In this document: positions 15,104 through 21,374 of the stretch, one piece after another
Position numbering within the stretch: position 1 is the stretch's first letter
Layout of the letters: each line of letters begins with the position of its first letter
From: Ruminococcaceae bacterium UBA6413
GTDB lineage: Bacteria > Bacillota > Clostridia > Oscillospirales > Ruminococcaceae
DNA: 39,055 nucleotides
Reading direction: 5' to 3'
NCBI GenBank assembly: GCA_002437415.1
Contig: DJPL01000044.1
Location: forward strand, 1 to 39,055
Notes under the pieces: generated by a model
Told to the model about the DNA's origin: nothing
What the model saw: only the letters and a program-made list of their open reading frames with translations
Databases searched by the model: none
Program-made: the position numbers and the translations under genes

Positions 15104-16242
15104 AAACCTTTCATCACCCAATCGTCCCCGACAGGAACATAACTTGTATTACAATCACACTCGATCGCCGGCGCAGCTGCAGCTGTGTTTGTATTACAAT
15201 TATTATTTTCGGCGGCAATACGTGCTTTGTATTCATTGATAATGCGCTTTTGATGTACATTTAACGACTGACCACGCAAGCGCAATTCTTCCAGAAACTG
15301 AGTTAACCCCACACATTTTATATAAGTGTCTACAGAGTTGCCAGCCTGATGAAAGACGTAACGACCTATACGGGACAAATTATAATCTACTGTTTTGGGC
15401 GTGTATAACTTAACCTTATTGCAATTGCCTAAGAATTTATCCCAAAACTTTGACGTTTTCCAACGGCGTTTATTACTATCGGATTTATTGGGTTCGACAA
15501 ATCGCAAATAGTTCTTCAAAATACCGCAGTATTTTTCACCCAAGGGAAGTTTATTTCTTATAAAATTCAGAGCATATTCATCTTTAAAAACCGTTTCGCA
15601 ACGAATCCAATGCCGACCGTCTGTATATCCTCTTTCTCGAGCCTTGTCATATACTCGGCAGTACATATCAGACTGGCGAACACCGAATTGTAATGACCAT
15701 GAATCGACCTCACGAGTAATACTGTCAACTATCTGCGCTTTATGCGTTTTGCTGACGTATTCACGATTTAATGTTTTCATGACCATATTACGTATATCAA
15801 ATATGCCGTCATGATCATCAAATGCAACGTCTAAACGTGTAATGTGATAATTATCAGTATCTAACGCCATTTCAAATAAACGCCACCAATTACCGTCAGT
15901 ATACGTTTCAAAATCACGGCAACCTTGCCCGGTAAACTCTATCAAAGGATAATCGGCACTTTTCTGATTGTGATTATAATGTATAGACATACCATCAAAC
16001 ATAACACGATTTTTATAACCGTAAAATCCGTATGTATCTTCAAATTTAACATCTGATGTAAAGCCGATTTTATCAATCAGACTTTCTACTGAATCAACTT
16101 TGCTTGTCATGGCAAACCAGTCATATAAAATGATGTTCTTTCCTCGTTTCTCCGAGCCGAAATACGGATCTTCATCTTTCCAGCCGGAGATATTGTCCGG
16201 ATCCATAACTTCAAGCGAAAAACTACCTTTTAATTGTTCCAT
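15100..16242 (-). CDS. Phage replication initiation protein (Rep_trans/pII-like)
   Basis: A 380-residue protein of the replication initiation factor family (PF02486 type) shared by filamentous phages, small rolling-circle plasmids and Tn916 Orf20. Recognisable parts are GKNIILYDWFAMTSK near the N-terminus, YHITRLDVAFDD (about 132-143) and RVYDKARERG with the likely nicking Tyr. It would nick the plus strand of the double-stranded form to start rolling-circle synthesis, the role of M13 pII. The start has AGAGGTTAATA just upstream. Its C-terminal codons contain the inverted copy of the 56-bp repeat, giving an odd Asn/Cys/Ala-rich tail (NCNTNTAAAAPAIECDC). It ends by ATGA overlap with integrase. 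Confidence 0.85.
   Translation of the reverse strand: MEQLKGSFSLEVMDPDNISGWKDEDPYFGSEKRGKNIILYDWFAMTSKVDSVESLIDKIGFTSDVKFEDTYGFYGYKNRVMFDGMSIHYNHNQKSADYPLIEFTGQGCRDFETYTDGNWWRLFEMALDTDNYHITRLDVAFDDHDGIFDIRNMVMKTLNREYVSKTHKAQIVDSITREVDSWSLQFGVRQSDMYCRVYDKARERGYTDGRHWIRCETVFKDEYALNFIRNKLPLGEKYCGILKNYLRFVEPNKSDSNKRRWKTSKFWDKFLGNCNKVKLYTPKTVDYNLSRIGRYVFHQAGNSVDTYIKCVGLTQFLEELRLRGQSLNVHQKRIINEYKARIAAENNNCNTNTAAAAPAIECDCNTSYVPVGDDWVMKGL
15144..15199 (-). repeat. 56-bp repeat, copy within the end of rep
   Basis: Flanked at both ends by exact TTGTATTACAA (15144-15154, 15189-15199). The complement matches 20891-20946 at 50 of 56 positions over the same length. It is translated as part of the rep C-terminus. 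Confidence 0.9.
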
Positions 16243-16244
16243 TA

Positions 16245-16523
16245 TTAACCTCTATGTTGTGCACGGACAGAGCAGAGCTCGGAATAATCGGCTGTGCATT
16301 CCGCAAGGTAATCATCAAATGCTGCTTCGGCTGCGTCAATCAGATCATCGTCAGAACAATCTACATAATCATTTGTAATCGCATCAAGAAAATCATCATA
16401 TGATGATTTTACAGTGTCACAATCATATTTTGCTGGTGCAATAGCAGTATCATCACAATTATCACCGAGGCAACAACAAGATAATCTATCATCGTAAAAA
16501 AAACAGTCTTTACAATCGCACAT
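16245..16523 (-). CDS. Cys-rich acidic protein of unknown role
   Basis: A 92-residue protein with 11 cysteines, six of them in the first 20 residues (CDCKDC and CCC), then an acidic helical C-terminal half. ATG at 16523 is preceded by AAGGTG; a GTG nine bases upstream is possible. No signal peptide or membrane segment, so it is probably cytoplasmic and metal-binding. It lies between the Zot-like ATPase and the initiator gene, three bases before rep, hence one translation unit. I recognise no family. Nothing equivalent exists in M13; a regulatory or DNA-binding zinc protein is a guess. Confidence 0.6.
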   Translation of the reverse strand: MCDCKDCFFYDDRLSCCCLGDNCDDTAIAPAKYDCDTVKSSYDDFLDAITNDYVDCSDDDLIDAAEAAFDDYLAECTADYSELCSVRAQHRG

Positions 16524-16524
16524 T

Positions 16525-17199
16525 TTAAGCACCTTCTTTCTTTTCCCGCTGGGCGTTAAATTCCGCAGGAGATATTATTTTTACCGCTTCAGGTACAGGT
16601 AATGAATCATCGTAATCATCAAACATCGCAAACGTATCATAAAGACGAGTAATACGCTTACGGATATTGAAAAATTCTTGCGTGCATTTTTCGTTATTAA
16701 CGTACCACATTTTTATAGCTACAAACTTTTTGTGCAGTACAAATATCAATAGCCAACCTTTAAGACCAAACCCGGCAAGATTACGATGCTTGATATTATA
16801 CTCAACAAGTCCACGAATTTGACGATCTATAGCACGGTCGTTTTGAGTAATCAGAATAAAATCATAACCGTAATGACGACTTAACGCTAAAAACTGTAAC
16901 CACTTAGCACGAGCTTTATTATTAAATTCACGGGAATTGAAAATAATATGACATTCATCGATAACGACAAGTGTCTGATCTTCCTTGTTCGGCTTATGGT
17001 GTTCTTTGAAAAACTGAAGCAGATAATCAACAGATATTGATAGCAACGGAACGAATGTAAAAATACCTTTGTGATGCTTATTAACTTTTATCGGGTATGT
17101 AGATATAACATTTTTTCCTTGACGAAGCCATATATCTATACGCTCTGTAGCGTGATAGCTCTTTCCTGATCCGGGAGTTCCGGTATACAGAGTTAGCAT
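16525..17199 (-). CDS. Zot-family phage assembly ATPase (pI-like)
   Basis: A 224-residue P-loop protein of the zonular occludens toxin family, the hallmark morphogenesis protein of inoviruses (M13 pI). Walker A GTPGSGKS is at residues 7-14, Walker B TLVVIDECH at about 76-84, and the sensor-like ALSRHYGYDFILITQ follows. Residues about 145-170 (GWLLIFVLHKKFVAIKMWY) are hydrophobic but broken by charges, weaker than the usual membrane anchor. It should drive extrusion of the phage through the membrane. The start has AAGGAG eight bases upstream. The family name does not imply a toxin. It follows the pVI-like gene, as in M13, with a strong hairpin between. Confidence 0.88.
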   Translation of the reverse strand: MLTLYTGTPGSGKSYHATERIDIWLRQGKNVISTYPIKVNKHHKGIFTFVPLLSISVDYLLQFFKEHHKPNKEDQTLVVIDECHIIFNSREFNNKARAKWLQFLALSRHYGYDFILITQNDRAIDRQIRGLVEYNIKHRNLAGFGLKGWLLIFVLHKKFVAIKMWYVNNEKCTQEFFNIRKRITRLYDTFAMFDDYDDSLPVPEAVKIISPAEFNAQREKKEGA

Positions 17200-17218
17200 A
17201 AAATCATCTCCTTATTAT

Positions 17219-17258
17219 AGGTGGGACCCCGCTCGCACTCACGGCGAGCACCCCACCT
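17219..17258 (-). terminator. Strong hairpin between the pVI-like and Zot-like genes
   Basis: AGGTGGG/CCCACCT outer stem and GCTCGC/GCGAGC inner stem around a 7-base loop. It overlaps the stop codon of the upstream gene. There is no T-run, so it may be a partial (attenuating) terminator or an RNA-stability element. Confidence 0.5.
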
Positions 17259-17502
17259 AAGATATAGCACTGATTTTTCGTAAAATCAGCTGATAAACGT
17301 AATACACGGCTATGCAGCCTATCCATGATCCAGCGATGATTAACATCTGAGAAATCGGTACATAGTAATTAACATAGCCGAGCATATCCTGAATAGGTTC
17401 AGGCAATTCAAGTTTTGAAAATGGCGATGTTGGCAATAACGCTAAAACCCATTCGAAAACCTTTTGGAATACGTCATTAATATTTTTTATGAAATCGTTC
17501 AT
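17257..17502 (-). CDS. Small phage membrane protein (pVI-like minor coat)
   Basis: An 81-residue protein with a hydrophobic stretch near residues 12-24 and a clear membrane segment at about 50-74 (VPISQMLIIAGSWIGCIAVYYVY), then a basic end. Start has GTAGGTGATTTT upstream. It begins eight bases after the stop of the large minor coat gene and precedes the Zot-like gene, the position of gene VI in M13, whose product caps the virion end with pIII. Role assigned from position, size and topology rather than sequence similarity. Confidence 0.65.
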   Translation of the reverse strand: MNDFIKNINDVFQKVFEWVLALLPTSPFSKLELPEPIQDMLGYVNYYVPISQMLIIAGSWIGCIAVYYVYQLILRKISAIS

Positions 17503-17510
17503 AAAATCAC

Positions 17511-19055
17511 CTACTTCTGAATCATCTTAGGCGTGATCTTGATCAAGAATGCCACAAACAGAACATAAAAGCTTGTCCTGATGAGACACTGAACAATATC
17601 AATACCGCCTATCTGAAACTGCGTGAAATCAAGCGTAAAACTTTCATCTACATTTACTTCTATATCAGACCAACCGAAAGAAGTCTGAATCGGAACTGTA
17701 AATATAGGCTTTTTTTCTTCGGCTACAAAAATAGTAAGTAAACGATACAAGTCAAACGGCAACGAAAACGGAAATTTATCGGTTATAGAATCAACGTCGG
17801 GTGTATCTATGTCACCTGCGTTGCCTTGTTCTATTACCTTTTCGGCTTCCTTTGTCTGCTCGTTGGTAACCGTAATATCTTTTGTCTTTGCGTCAACATT
17901 AACAGTACCTTTCGCAGTGCCTGTGCCGACCCCAGCAAGCCCCATATTTCCGATAGTGTTTTCTACACCGGTTAGCGGGATTGTAACGGTTTCCTTATTC
18001 TGTTCCAATGTGCCTTGTTTCGCTGCAGAGCAAAATGCCGCATAATCTTTATCAGATACAGCACAAAAACCATAACCTTGAACTACATCAAAATCATCAG
18101 TAGATTTTCCAGAATAAGCAATTTGATATTCAGACGATATCGCCTGAGTTACTGTATCAGAAGAAAAAATACCGCAACCGACAGAATATTGTATCTCATC
18201 ACTCTTTAATGTAATATTCGTACTACAACTAAAAAACATATCTTCAATAGTATCAAAATAATCATTCCAACCGCTGAAAGTCATATTTGCAACGTTATCG
18301 AATTTATACTGACTGGTACTAAATCCTACAGAAACAGTTGACGAACGTGCTGAAAAGCGCATAATATGAAGCTTACTATCAGCTACGAAATATGGAACAA
18401 AATGCATATATCTACCCGAAGTAGGTTTACCGTAAGTTTCAGCTTCCCACTGAGCTACGGCGTTACTGCTGATTGACCAACCGTTATAATTAGCGTATAT
18501 GTAAGACGAAATAACGCTATAAAGCGTCTGTGCACGCTTTGATCCGTCCTTACTTTTATAACAACCAAAGCTCTCATAGACATCAGTTACTGCATTACAC
18601 CATGATGTAGTCGGCATTGATATATTGCCGTCTTCATCAAAGTTGATTTCTATAGATCCGTCTTCCAGTCCCTCGTTTATTGCTTTCTGCATTTCAATCA
18701 ACATCTTGTCGACAGACGTTCCGCCAACAGAATTGAAATCTATATTGTCAGGAATATTAACCTTGCTGGTGTCGATTTCTACTTTTGTGACCGGATGGAT
18801 CGGGTCTTTCGCTGACCCGTCAAAATCTTCTTCCCAATCGGTATACAAGTTAACAGCGTCCTGAAATGCGTCTGTGAAGTCATAACCTTCACCGCCGAAC
18901 ATCTGATTAAATAATGTACCAAGCAATAAAGACCCAGCAACCGAAGCACCAACCAGAGCGGCAGTAACAACAGCAGAAGCGGAAGTTATCATATTTGTTA
19001 TCAATATTCCGACGATACACACGGCAGTCAGACCGCTGATGAAACGCTTGCGCAT
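17511..19055 (-). CDS. Large minor coat/adsorption protein (pIII-like)
   Basis: A 514-residue exported protein. Residues 1-28 are a signal peptide (RKR, hydrophobic core, ASA cleavage site). The middle holds a Cys-containing extracellular region (SWCNAVTDVYESFGCYKSK, several later Cys) likely to be the receptor-binding part. Near residue 430 is PFSLPFDLYRLLTIF followed by KKPIFTVPIQ, a layout I associate with inovirus minor coat proteins, and the C-terminus has a membrane anchor (about 488-506) with a basic end, the pIII topology. Position between the pVIII-like and pVI-like genes agrees. It should anchor the virion at the membrane and bind the host. Its ribosome region contains a TTGTATTACA site. 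Confidence 0.8.
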   Translation of the reverse strand: MRKRFISGLTAVCIVGILITNMITSASAVVTAALVGASVAGSLLLGTLFNQMFGGEGYDFTDAFQDAVNLYTDWEEDFDGSAKDPIHPVTKVEIDTSKVNIPDNIDFNSVGGTSVDKMLIEMQKAINEGLEDGSIEINFDEDGNISMPTTSWCNAVTDVYESFGCYKSKDGSKRAQTLYSVISSYIYANYNGWSISSNAVAQWEAETYGKPTSGRYMHFVPYFVADSKLHIMRFSARSSTVSVGFSTSQYKFDNVANMTFSGWNDYFDTIEDMFFSCSTNITLKSDEIQYSVGCGIFSSDTVTQAISSEYQIAYSGKSTDDFDVVQGYGFCAVSDKDYAAFCSAAKQGTLEQNKETVTIPLTGVENTIGNMGLAGVGTGTAKGTVNVDAKTKDITVTNEQTKEAEKVIEQGNAGDIDTPDVDSITDKFPFSLPFDLYRLLTIFVAEEKKPIFTVPIQTSFGWSDIEVNVDESFTLDFTQFQIGGIDIVQCLIRTSFYVLFVAFLIKITPKMIQK

Positions 19056-19081
19056 TTGTATTACACCCCCTATTAGAACTA

Positions 19082-19106
19082 TAGCCCCATTACAGGAACG
19101 GGGCTA
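19082..19106 (-). terminator. Hairpin between major coat and pIII-like genes
   Basis: Perfect 7-bp stem TAGCCCC/GGGGCTA with an 11-base loop, no T-run. It sits where Ff phages have a terminator that keeps gene III expression below gene VIII. A TTGTGTTACAA site (19108) and a TTGTATTACAC site (19056) flank it. Confidence 0.5.
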
Positions 19107-19120
19107 CTTGTGTTACAAAA

Positions 19121-19420
19121 TCAGTTACTTGACTTTGTGAATACTTTCTTGACAGTCTTTATCAGCCACATAACACCGAAGATGATCAGAGCAACGCCGA
19201 AAGCGCCGAGAATAACAGGAACAACGGCGGTTACAAGCTCACCAATAGAGCCCTGAAAGCTATCACCCGCCTGCTTGATAACACCACTCATAGTGGGAGC
19301 AGAAGTGCCTTCTTCAGCAAAAGCGGCAACACTCATAACAGCAGCAGCTAAAGCACCAGTTACGCAACCTGCAACGAGCTTAGACTTAGACTTTACCTTT
19401 GAAAGAAAATTCTTGATCAT
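19121..19420 (-). CDS. Major coat preprotein (pVIII-like)
   Basis: A 99-residue protein. ATG at 19420 has GGAGG seven bases upstream. Residues 1-35 form a long basic signal peptide ending A-F-A; the mature part of 64 residues begins acidic (EEGTSAPT), has a short amphipathic helix, a membrane helix at about 62-87 (VTAVVPVILGAFGVALIIFGVMW) and a basic C-terminus (KTVKKVFTK) that would contact DNA. This is the standard design of a filamentous phage pVIII. It is followed by a hairpin and then the pIII-like gene. Confidence 0.88.
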   Translation of the reverse strand: MIKNFLSKVKSKSKLVAGCVTGALAAAVMSVAAFAEEGTSAPTMSGVIKQAGDSFQGSIGELVTAVVPVILGAFGVALIIFGVMWLIKTVKKVFTKSSN

Positions 19421-19436
19421 ATTATTACCTCCTTGA

Positions 19437-19556
19437 TCAATAGTAATTATGCTTAAAAACAGCACTATAAATCGCTGTACAAGCCAAACCTAAGAGCCAT
19501 AGCAAAGACCCCATTCCGACGCCGACAACAACGCCGTATATGATAAAATCAACCAC
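19437..19556 (-). CDS. Tiny membrane protein, 39 aa (pIX-like position)
   Basis: GTG start at 19556 with GGAGG seven bases upstream; the other frame with ATG gives only 18 codons. The product is a single membrane helix rich in Gly and Val (IIYGVVVGVGMGSLLWLLGL, then ACTAIYSAV) with a polar end HNYY. It lies 16 bases before the major coat gene, the position of gene IX in M13, whose product is about 32 residues. Role inferred from position and size. Confidence 0.65.
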   Translation of the reverse strand: MVDFIIYGVVVGVGMGSLLWLLGLACTAIYSAVFKHNYY

Positions 19557-19560
19557 ATTA

Positions 19561-19668
19561 TCACCTCCGGAACAATCTTACAAGGCTCGTTCCCCAGATA
19601 GCCGAAGCTACAAGCAAAATATAAGCTAATAGCTCACGAATATCTATTAGTAATTCGATTTCGGTCAT
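19561..19668 (-). CDS. Tiny membrane protein, 35 aa (pVII-like position)
   Basis: ATG at 19668 overlaps the stop of the ssDNA-binding-like gene (ATGA), implying coupled translation. The product has an acidic start (MTEIELLIDIRE), a membrane helix (LLAYILLVASAIWGTSLV) and a basic end RLFRR, the size and topology of M13 pVII (33 residues). It precedes the 39-residue gene by four bases. Role inferred from position, size and topology. Confidence 0.65.
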   Translation of the reverse strand: MTEIELLIDIRELLAYILLVASAIWGTSLVRLFRR

Positions 19669-19916
19669 AATGTTATACCGACAATCTTCTTTTTCGGATC
19701 AAACTCGACGTTTACGATTTCACCGATTTTTTCAATCAGCTTTTCGACCGGGAGCTTGAAGCTCTCGAATACATTGCGCTGAATGAATTTTGATTCTGCA
19801 ACATTGCCGTAAGTATTGGAATCAGGATAAGCGATAAAGACTTTTACACCGTTTATATCGTTACCGTCTCTGCTCTTGAAATCCATATCCTGTACACCTA
19901 CTAATGAAACTTTCAT
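19665..19916 (-). CDS. Putative ssDNA-binding protein (pV-like position)
   Basis: An 83-residue soluble protein, first gene of the leftward phage operon, with GGAAGG upstream of its ATG. Alternating strands (MKVSLVGVQDMDF, GVKVFIAYP, EIVNVEFDPKKKIVGITL) suggest a small beta-barrel. M13 pV, an 87-residue OB-fold protein that coats single-stranded phage DNA, is the first gene of the equivalent cluster. I see no decisive family motif; the call is from position, length and strand pattern. Confidence 0.55.
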   Translation of the reverse strand: MKVSLVGVQDMDFKSRDGNDINGVKVFIAYPDSNTYGNVAESKFIQRNVFESFKLPVEKLIEKIGEIVNVEFDPKKKIVGITL

Positions 19917-19966
19917 ACTGCTTTACCTTCCTTTCTGTAGAGTTTCTATGTCAAACGTTTCCGTTT

Positions 19967-20056
19967 GTTCCATTATAGCACATTGTGTTCTAAAATGGAA
20001 CTGTTAAATGTGCTAAAAAAGAACGTTATCAATTAGTAATTGTGCTATAATTGAAC
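19967..20056. promoter_or_regulatory. Divergent phage promoters with four repressor operators
   Basis: Four copies of TGTGCTATAATNGAAC: one on the complement (19982-19967), then plus-strand copies at 19984-20001 (two bases longer), 20009-20024 and 20041-20056. The outer two contain TGC-TATAAT extended -10 boxes: leftward for the structural operon (19977-19972) and rightward for the repressor (20046-20051). Repressor binding would control both. The first two copies together form a large inverted repeat. Confidence 0.75.
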
Positions 20057-20068
20057 AGAGGTGAGGCA

Positions 20069-20284
20069 ATGTTTAAGGAAAACTTTACTCAAAACTTGAA
20101 AAGAGCAAGAGAAAACAGGAAATTTACACAACAGTATGTAGCGGACTATTTAGGAATATCACGATCCAATATAGCCAAATACGAACTGGGAACACTTGAA
20201 CCAAGTATTGAAGTTATCGGACAAATTGCCGAACTATATGAAGTTAGTACCGATTGGTTATTCGGAATAATAAAAAAGAATTGA
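20069..20284 (+). CDS. XRE-family phage repressor
   Basis: A 71-residue helix-turn-helix protein of the Cro/CI type: LKRARENRKFTQQYVADYLGISRSNIAKYELGTLEPS covers the HTH (about 10-45), followed by a short helix pair ending DWLFGI. ATG at 20069 has GAGGTG upstream and lies only about 10 nt after the predicted transcription start. It is divergent from the virion operon across the four-operator region, the expected place for a lysogeny repressor that also regulates itself. No protease-type domain, so SOS cleavage is unlikely. Confidence 0.85.
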   Translation: MFKENFTQNLKRARENRKFTQQYVADYLGISRSNIAKYELGTLEPSIEVIGQIAELYEVSTDWLFGIIKKN

Positions 20285-20293
20285 GGGTGAAAA

Positions 20294-20881
20294 ATGGAAG
20301 GTTGGATTTGTTTAGGAATATTGATTGTAATAATCGTAATACTAAATTATAACGTTAATAAGAAAACGGCTAAAATAAAGAAAGAAAATGAACAATTAAA
20401 AAACGGTACGTTTGTTAATGAAGAAGAGCTGATTGAAGAAGAACAGAAATCTACAAAATTTCCGTATTATTTGGAAAAATCGTTGCTGACAAATAAAGAA
20501 AAAGCGTTCTACATCACGTTGAAGCCAATAGCAGATGAAAAGAATCTTATCATAATATCAAAAATGCGTCTTGCGGATATCTTTAAGGTGCCGAAAGACA
20601 CATACAATAGTATTAAATGGTTTAACTATATCAAAGCTAAACACGCAGATTTTGTATTGTGCGATGTCAATTTCAAACCACTGATGATTATTGAAGTAGA
20701 CGATAAAACGCATCAATATGAAGATAGAGCAAGAAGAGATAAATTTGTTAATGAAGTATGCAGACAGGCAGGAATACCGATACATCATTTTTACCAATGG
20801 GACGGAACAGAGGGAGTAAAAAAGATACTATTCCCAGAACCAATAATCAATGAAACTATAGAAATGAAACAACTGCAGTAA
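20294..20881 (+). CDS. Membrane-anchored DUF2726 protein
   Basis: A 195-residue protein with an N-terminal membrane helix (about 4-19), a charged linker, and a C-terminal DUF2726 domain, related to PD-(D/E)XK/Vsr-like nucleases: FVLCDVNFKPLMIIEVDD followed by KFVNEVCRQAGIPIHHF. The D...E-V-D pattern could be an active site. Start has GAGGGTG six bases upstream. It is cotranscribed with the repressor and therefore probably expressed in the lysogen, which suggests a role in maintenance, exclusion of other phages or host defence rather than virion assembly. Function unproven. Confidence 0.65.
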   Translation: MEGWICLGILIVIIVILNYNVNKKTAKIKKENEQLKNGTFVNEEELIEEEQKSTKFPYYLEKSLLTNKEKAFYITLKPIADEKNLIIISKMRLADIFKVPKDTYNSIKWFNYIKAKHADFVLCDVNFKPLMIIEVDDKTHQYEDRARRDKFVNEVCRQAGIPIHHFYQWDGTEGVKKILFPEPIINETIEMKQLQ

Positions 20882-20890
20882 CAATCCACG

Positions 20891-20946
20891 CTGTATTACA
20901 AACACAGCTGCAGCTTCGCCGGCGATCGAGCGTAATTGTATTACAA
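20891..20946 (+). repeat. 56-bp repeat, copy in the phage intergenic region
   Basis: Bounded by CTGTATTACAA and TTGTATTACAA; internal CAGCTGCAGCT and CGCCGGCGATCGAG. It is the inverted counterpart of 15144-15199 (50/56 identical). Confidence 0.9.
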
Positions 20947-20953
20947 TCAACAC

Positions 20954-21055
20954 CGCTGTTTCCGTGTATATAAAAAAACAGCGTCAACCGCAGTGATAGT
21001 GCAGGGTTAAACGCTGTTTGACTGTACAGGCTACCCCCCTATTAGCATAGGGGGG
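20954..21055 (+). other. Hairpin cluster of the phage intergenic region (possible replication origin)
   Basis: CGCTGTTT (20954-20961) can pair with AAACAGCG (20976-20983), which can instead pair with ACGCTGTTT (ending 21019) to make a longer stem with AACC/GGTT and GCA/TGC inner pairs. A separate hairpin CCCCCCTA-TTAGCA-TAGGGGGG follows at 21034-21055. Such alternative hairpins between the last gene and the attachment site resemble the origin region of Ff phages. Confidence 0.5.
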
Positions 21056-21060
21056 TTATA

Positions 21061-21088
21061 CCGCCATCATGGCGGCTTTTTTGTTTTT
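21061..21088 (+). terminator. Terminator of the repressor-DUF2726 unit
   Basis: CCGCCA-TCA-TGGCGG stem followed by C, six T, G and six T. Confidence 0.85.
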
Positions 21089-21132
21089 TAACGATATTTT
21101 ATTAACGCCGACTGAACATCGGTGAATGGGGC

Positions 21133-21278
21133 GCAGGAAACGTCAGAAATCAGAATACGCTCAGGAAAGCCGGGGAAATCAAGCGAATAATCAGGAAAAT
21201 CAGAGATTTTCTCCGACTATCCGCTTTCTTTCTCCCGCCTTTCTCCGACCGTATTCCGATTTTCCGGCGTTTCTCCGC
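21133..21278. repeat. Long imperfect inverted repeat of about 146 nt (possible packaging signal)
   Basis: Purine-rich left arm (21133-21201) and pyrimidine-rich right arm (21205-21278) align as inverted copies over roughly 70 bases with scattered mismatches and small bulges, around the centre GAAAATC-AGA-GATTTTC. In single-stranded phage DNA this would fold into one long hairpin. It lies about 100 bp from attR. Apparent coding frames in it have no ribosome site. Confidence 0.65.
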
Positions 21279-21325
21279 TTTGGTGGTGGGCGTGCGTATT
21301 TCTAATTTCATTTCATTTAAAGCAC

Positions 21326-21354
21326 TTGACAAATTATGAAGAGTGTGCTACAAT
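21326..21354 (+). promoter_or_regulatory. Phage promoter pointing out across attR
   Basis: TTGACA at 21326-21331, 17 bases, TACAAT at 21349-21354; transcription would begin just before the duplicated tRNA-Lys 3' part. Confidence 0.7.
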
Positions 21355-21374
21355 ATAACCACAGTCAAAGAAAA

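Noticed and set aside
16525..17199. Reading the Zot family match as an enterotoxin
   Set aside because: Zot-family proteins of filamentous phages are assembly ATPases; nothing here suggests toxin activity.
13848..20946. TTGTA-N-TACAA sites as XerCD dif-type recombination sites
   Set aside because: They are too short and too many, and the phage has its own integrase with tRNA attachment sites.
21150..21332. A 60-codon leftward frame rich in Lys and Arg
   Set aside because: It lies across the long inverted repeat, has no ribosome site, and its composition follows from the pyrimidine/purine arms.
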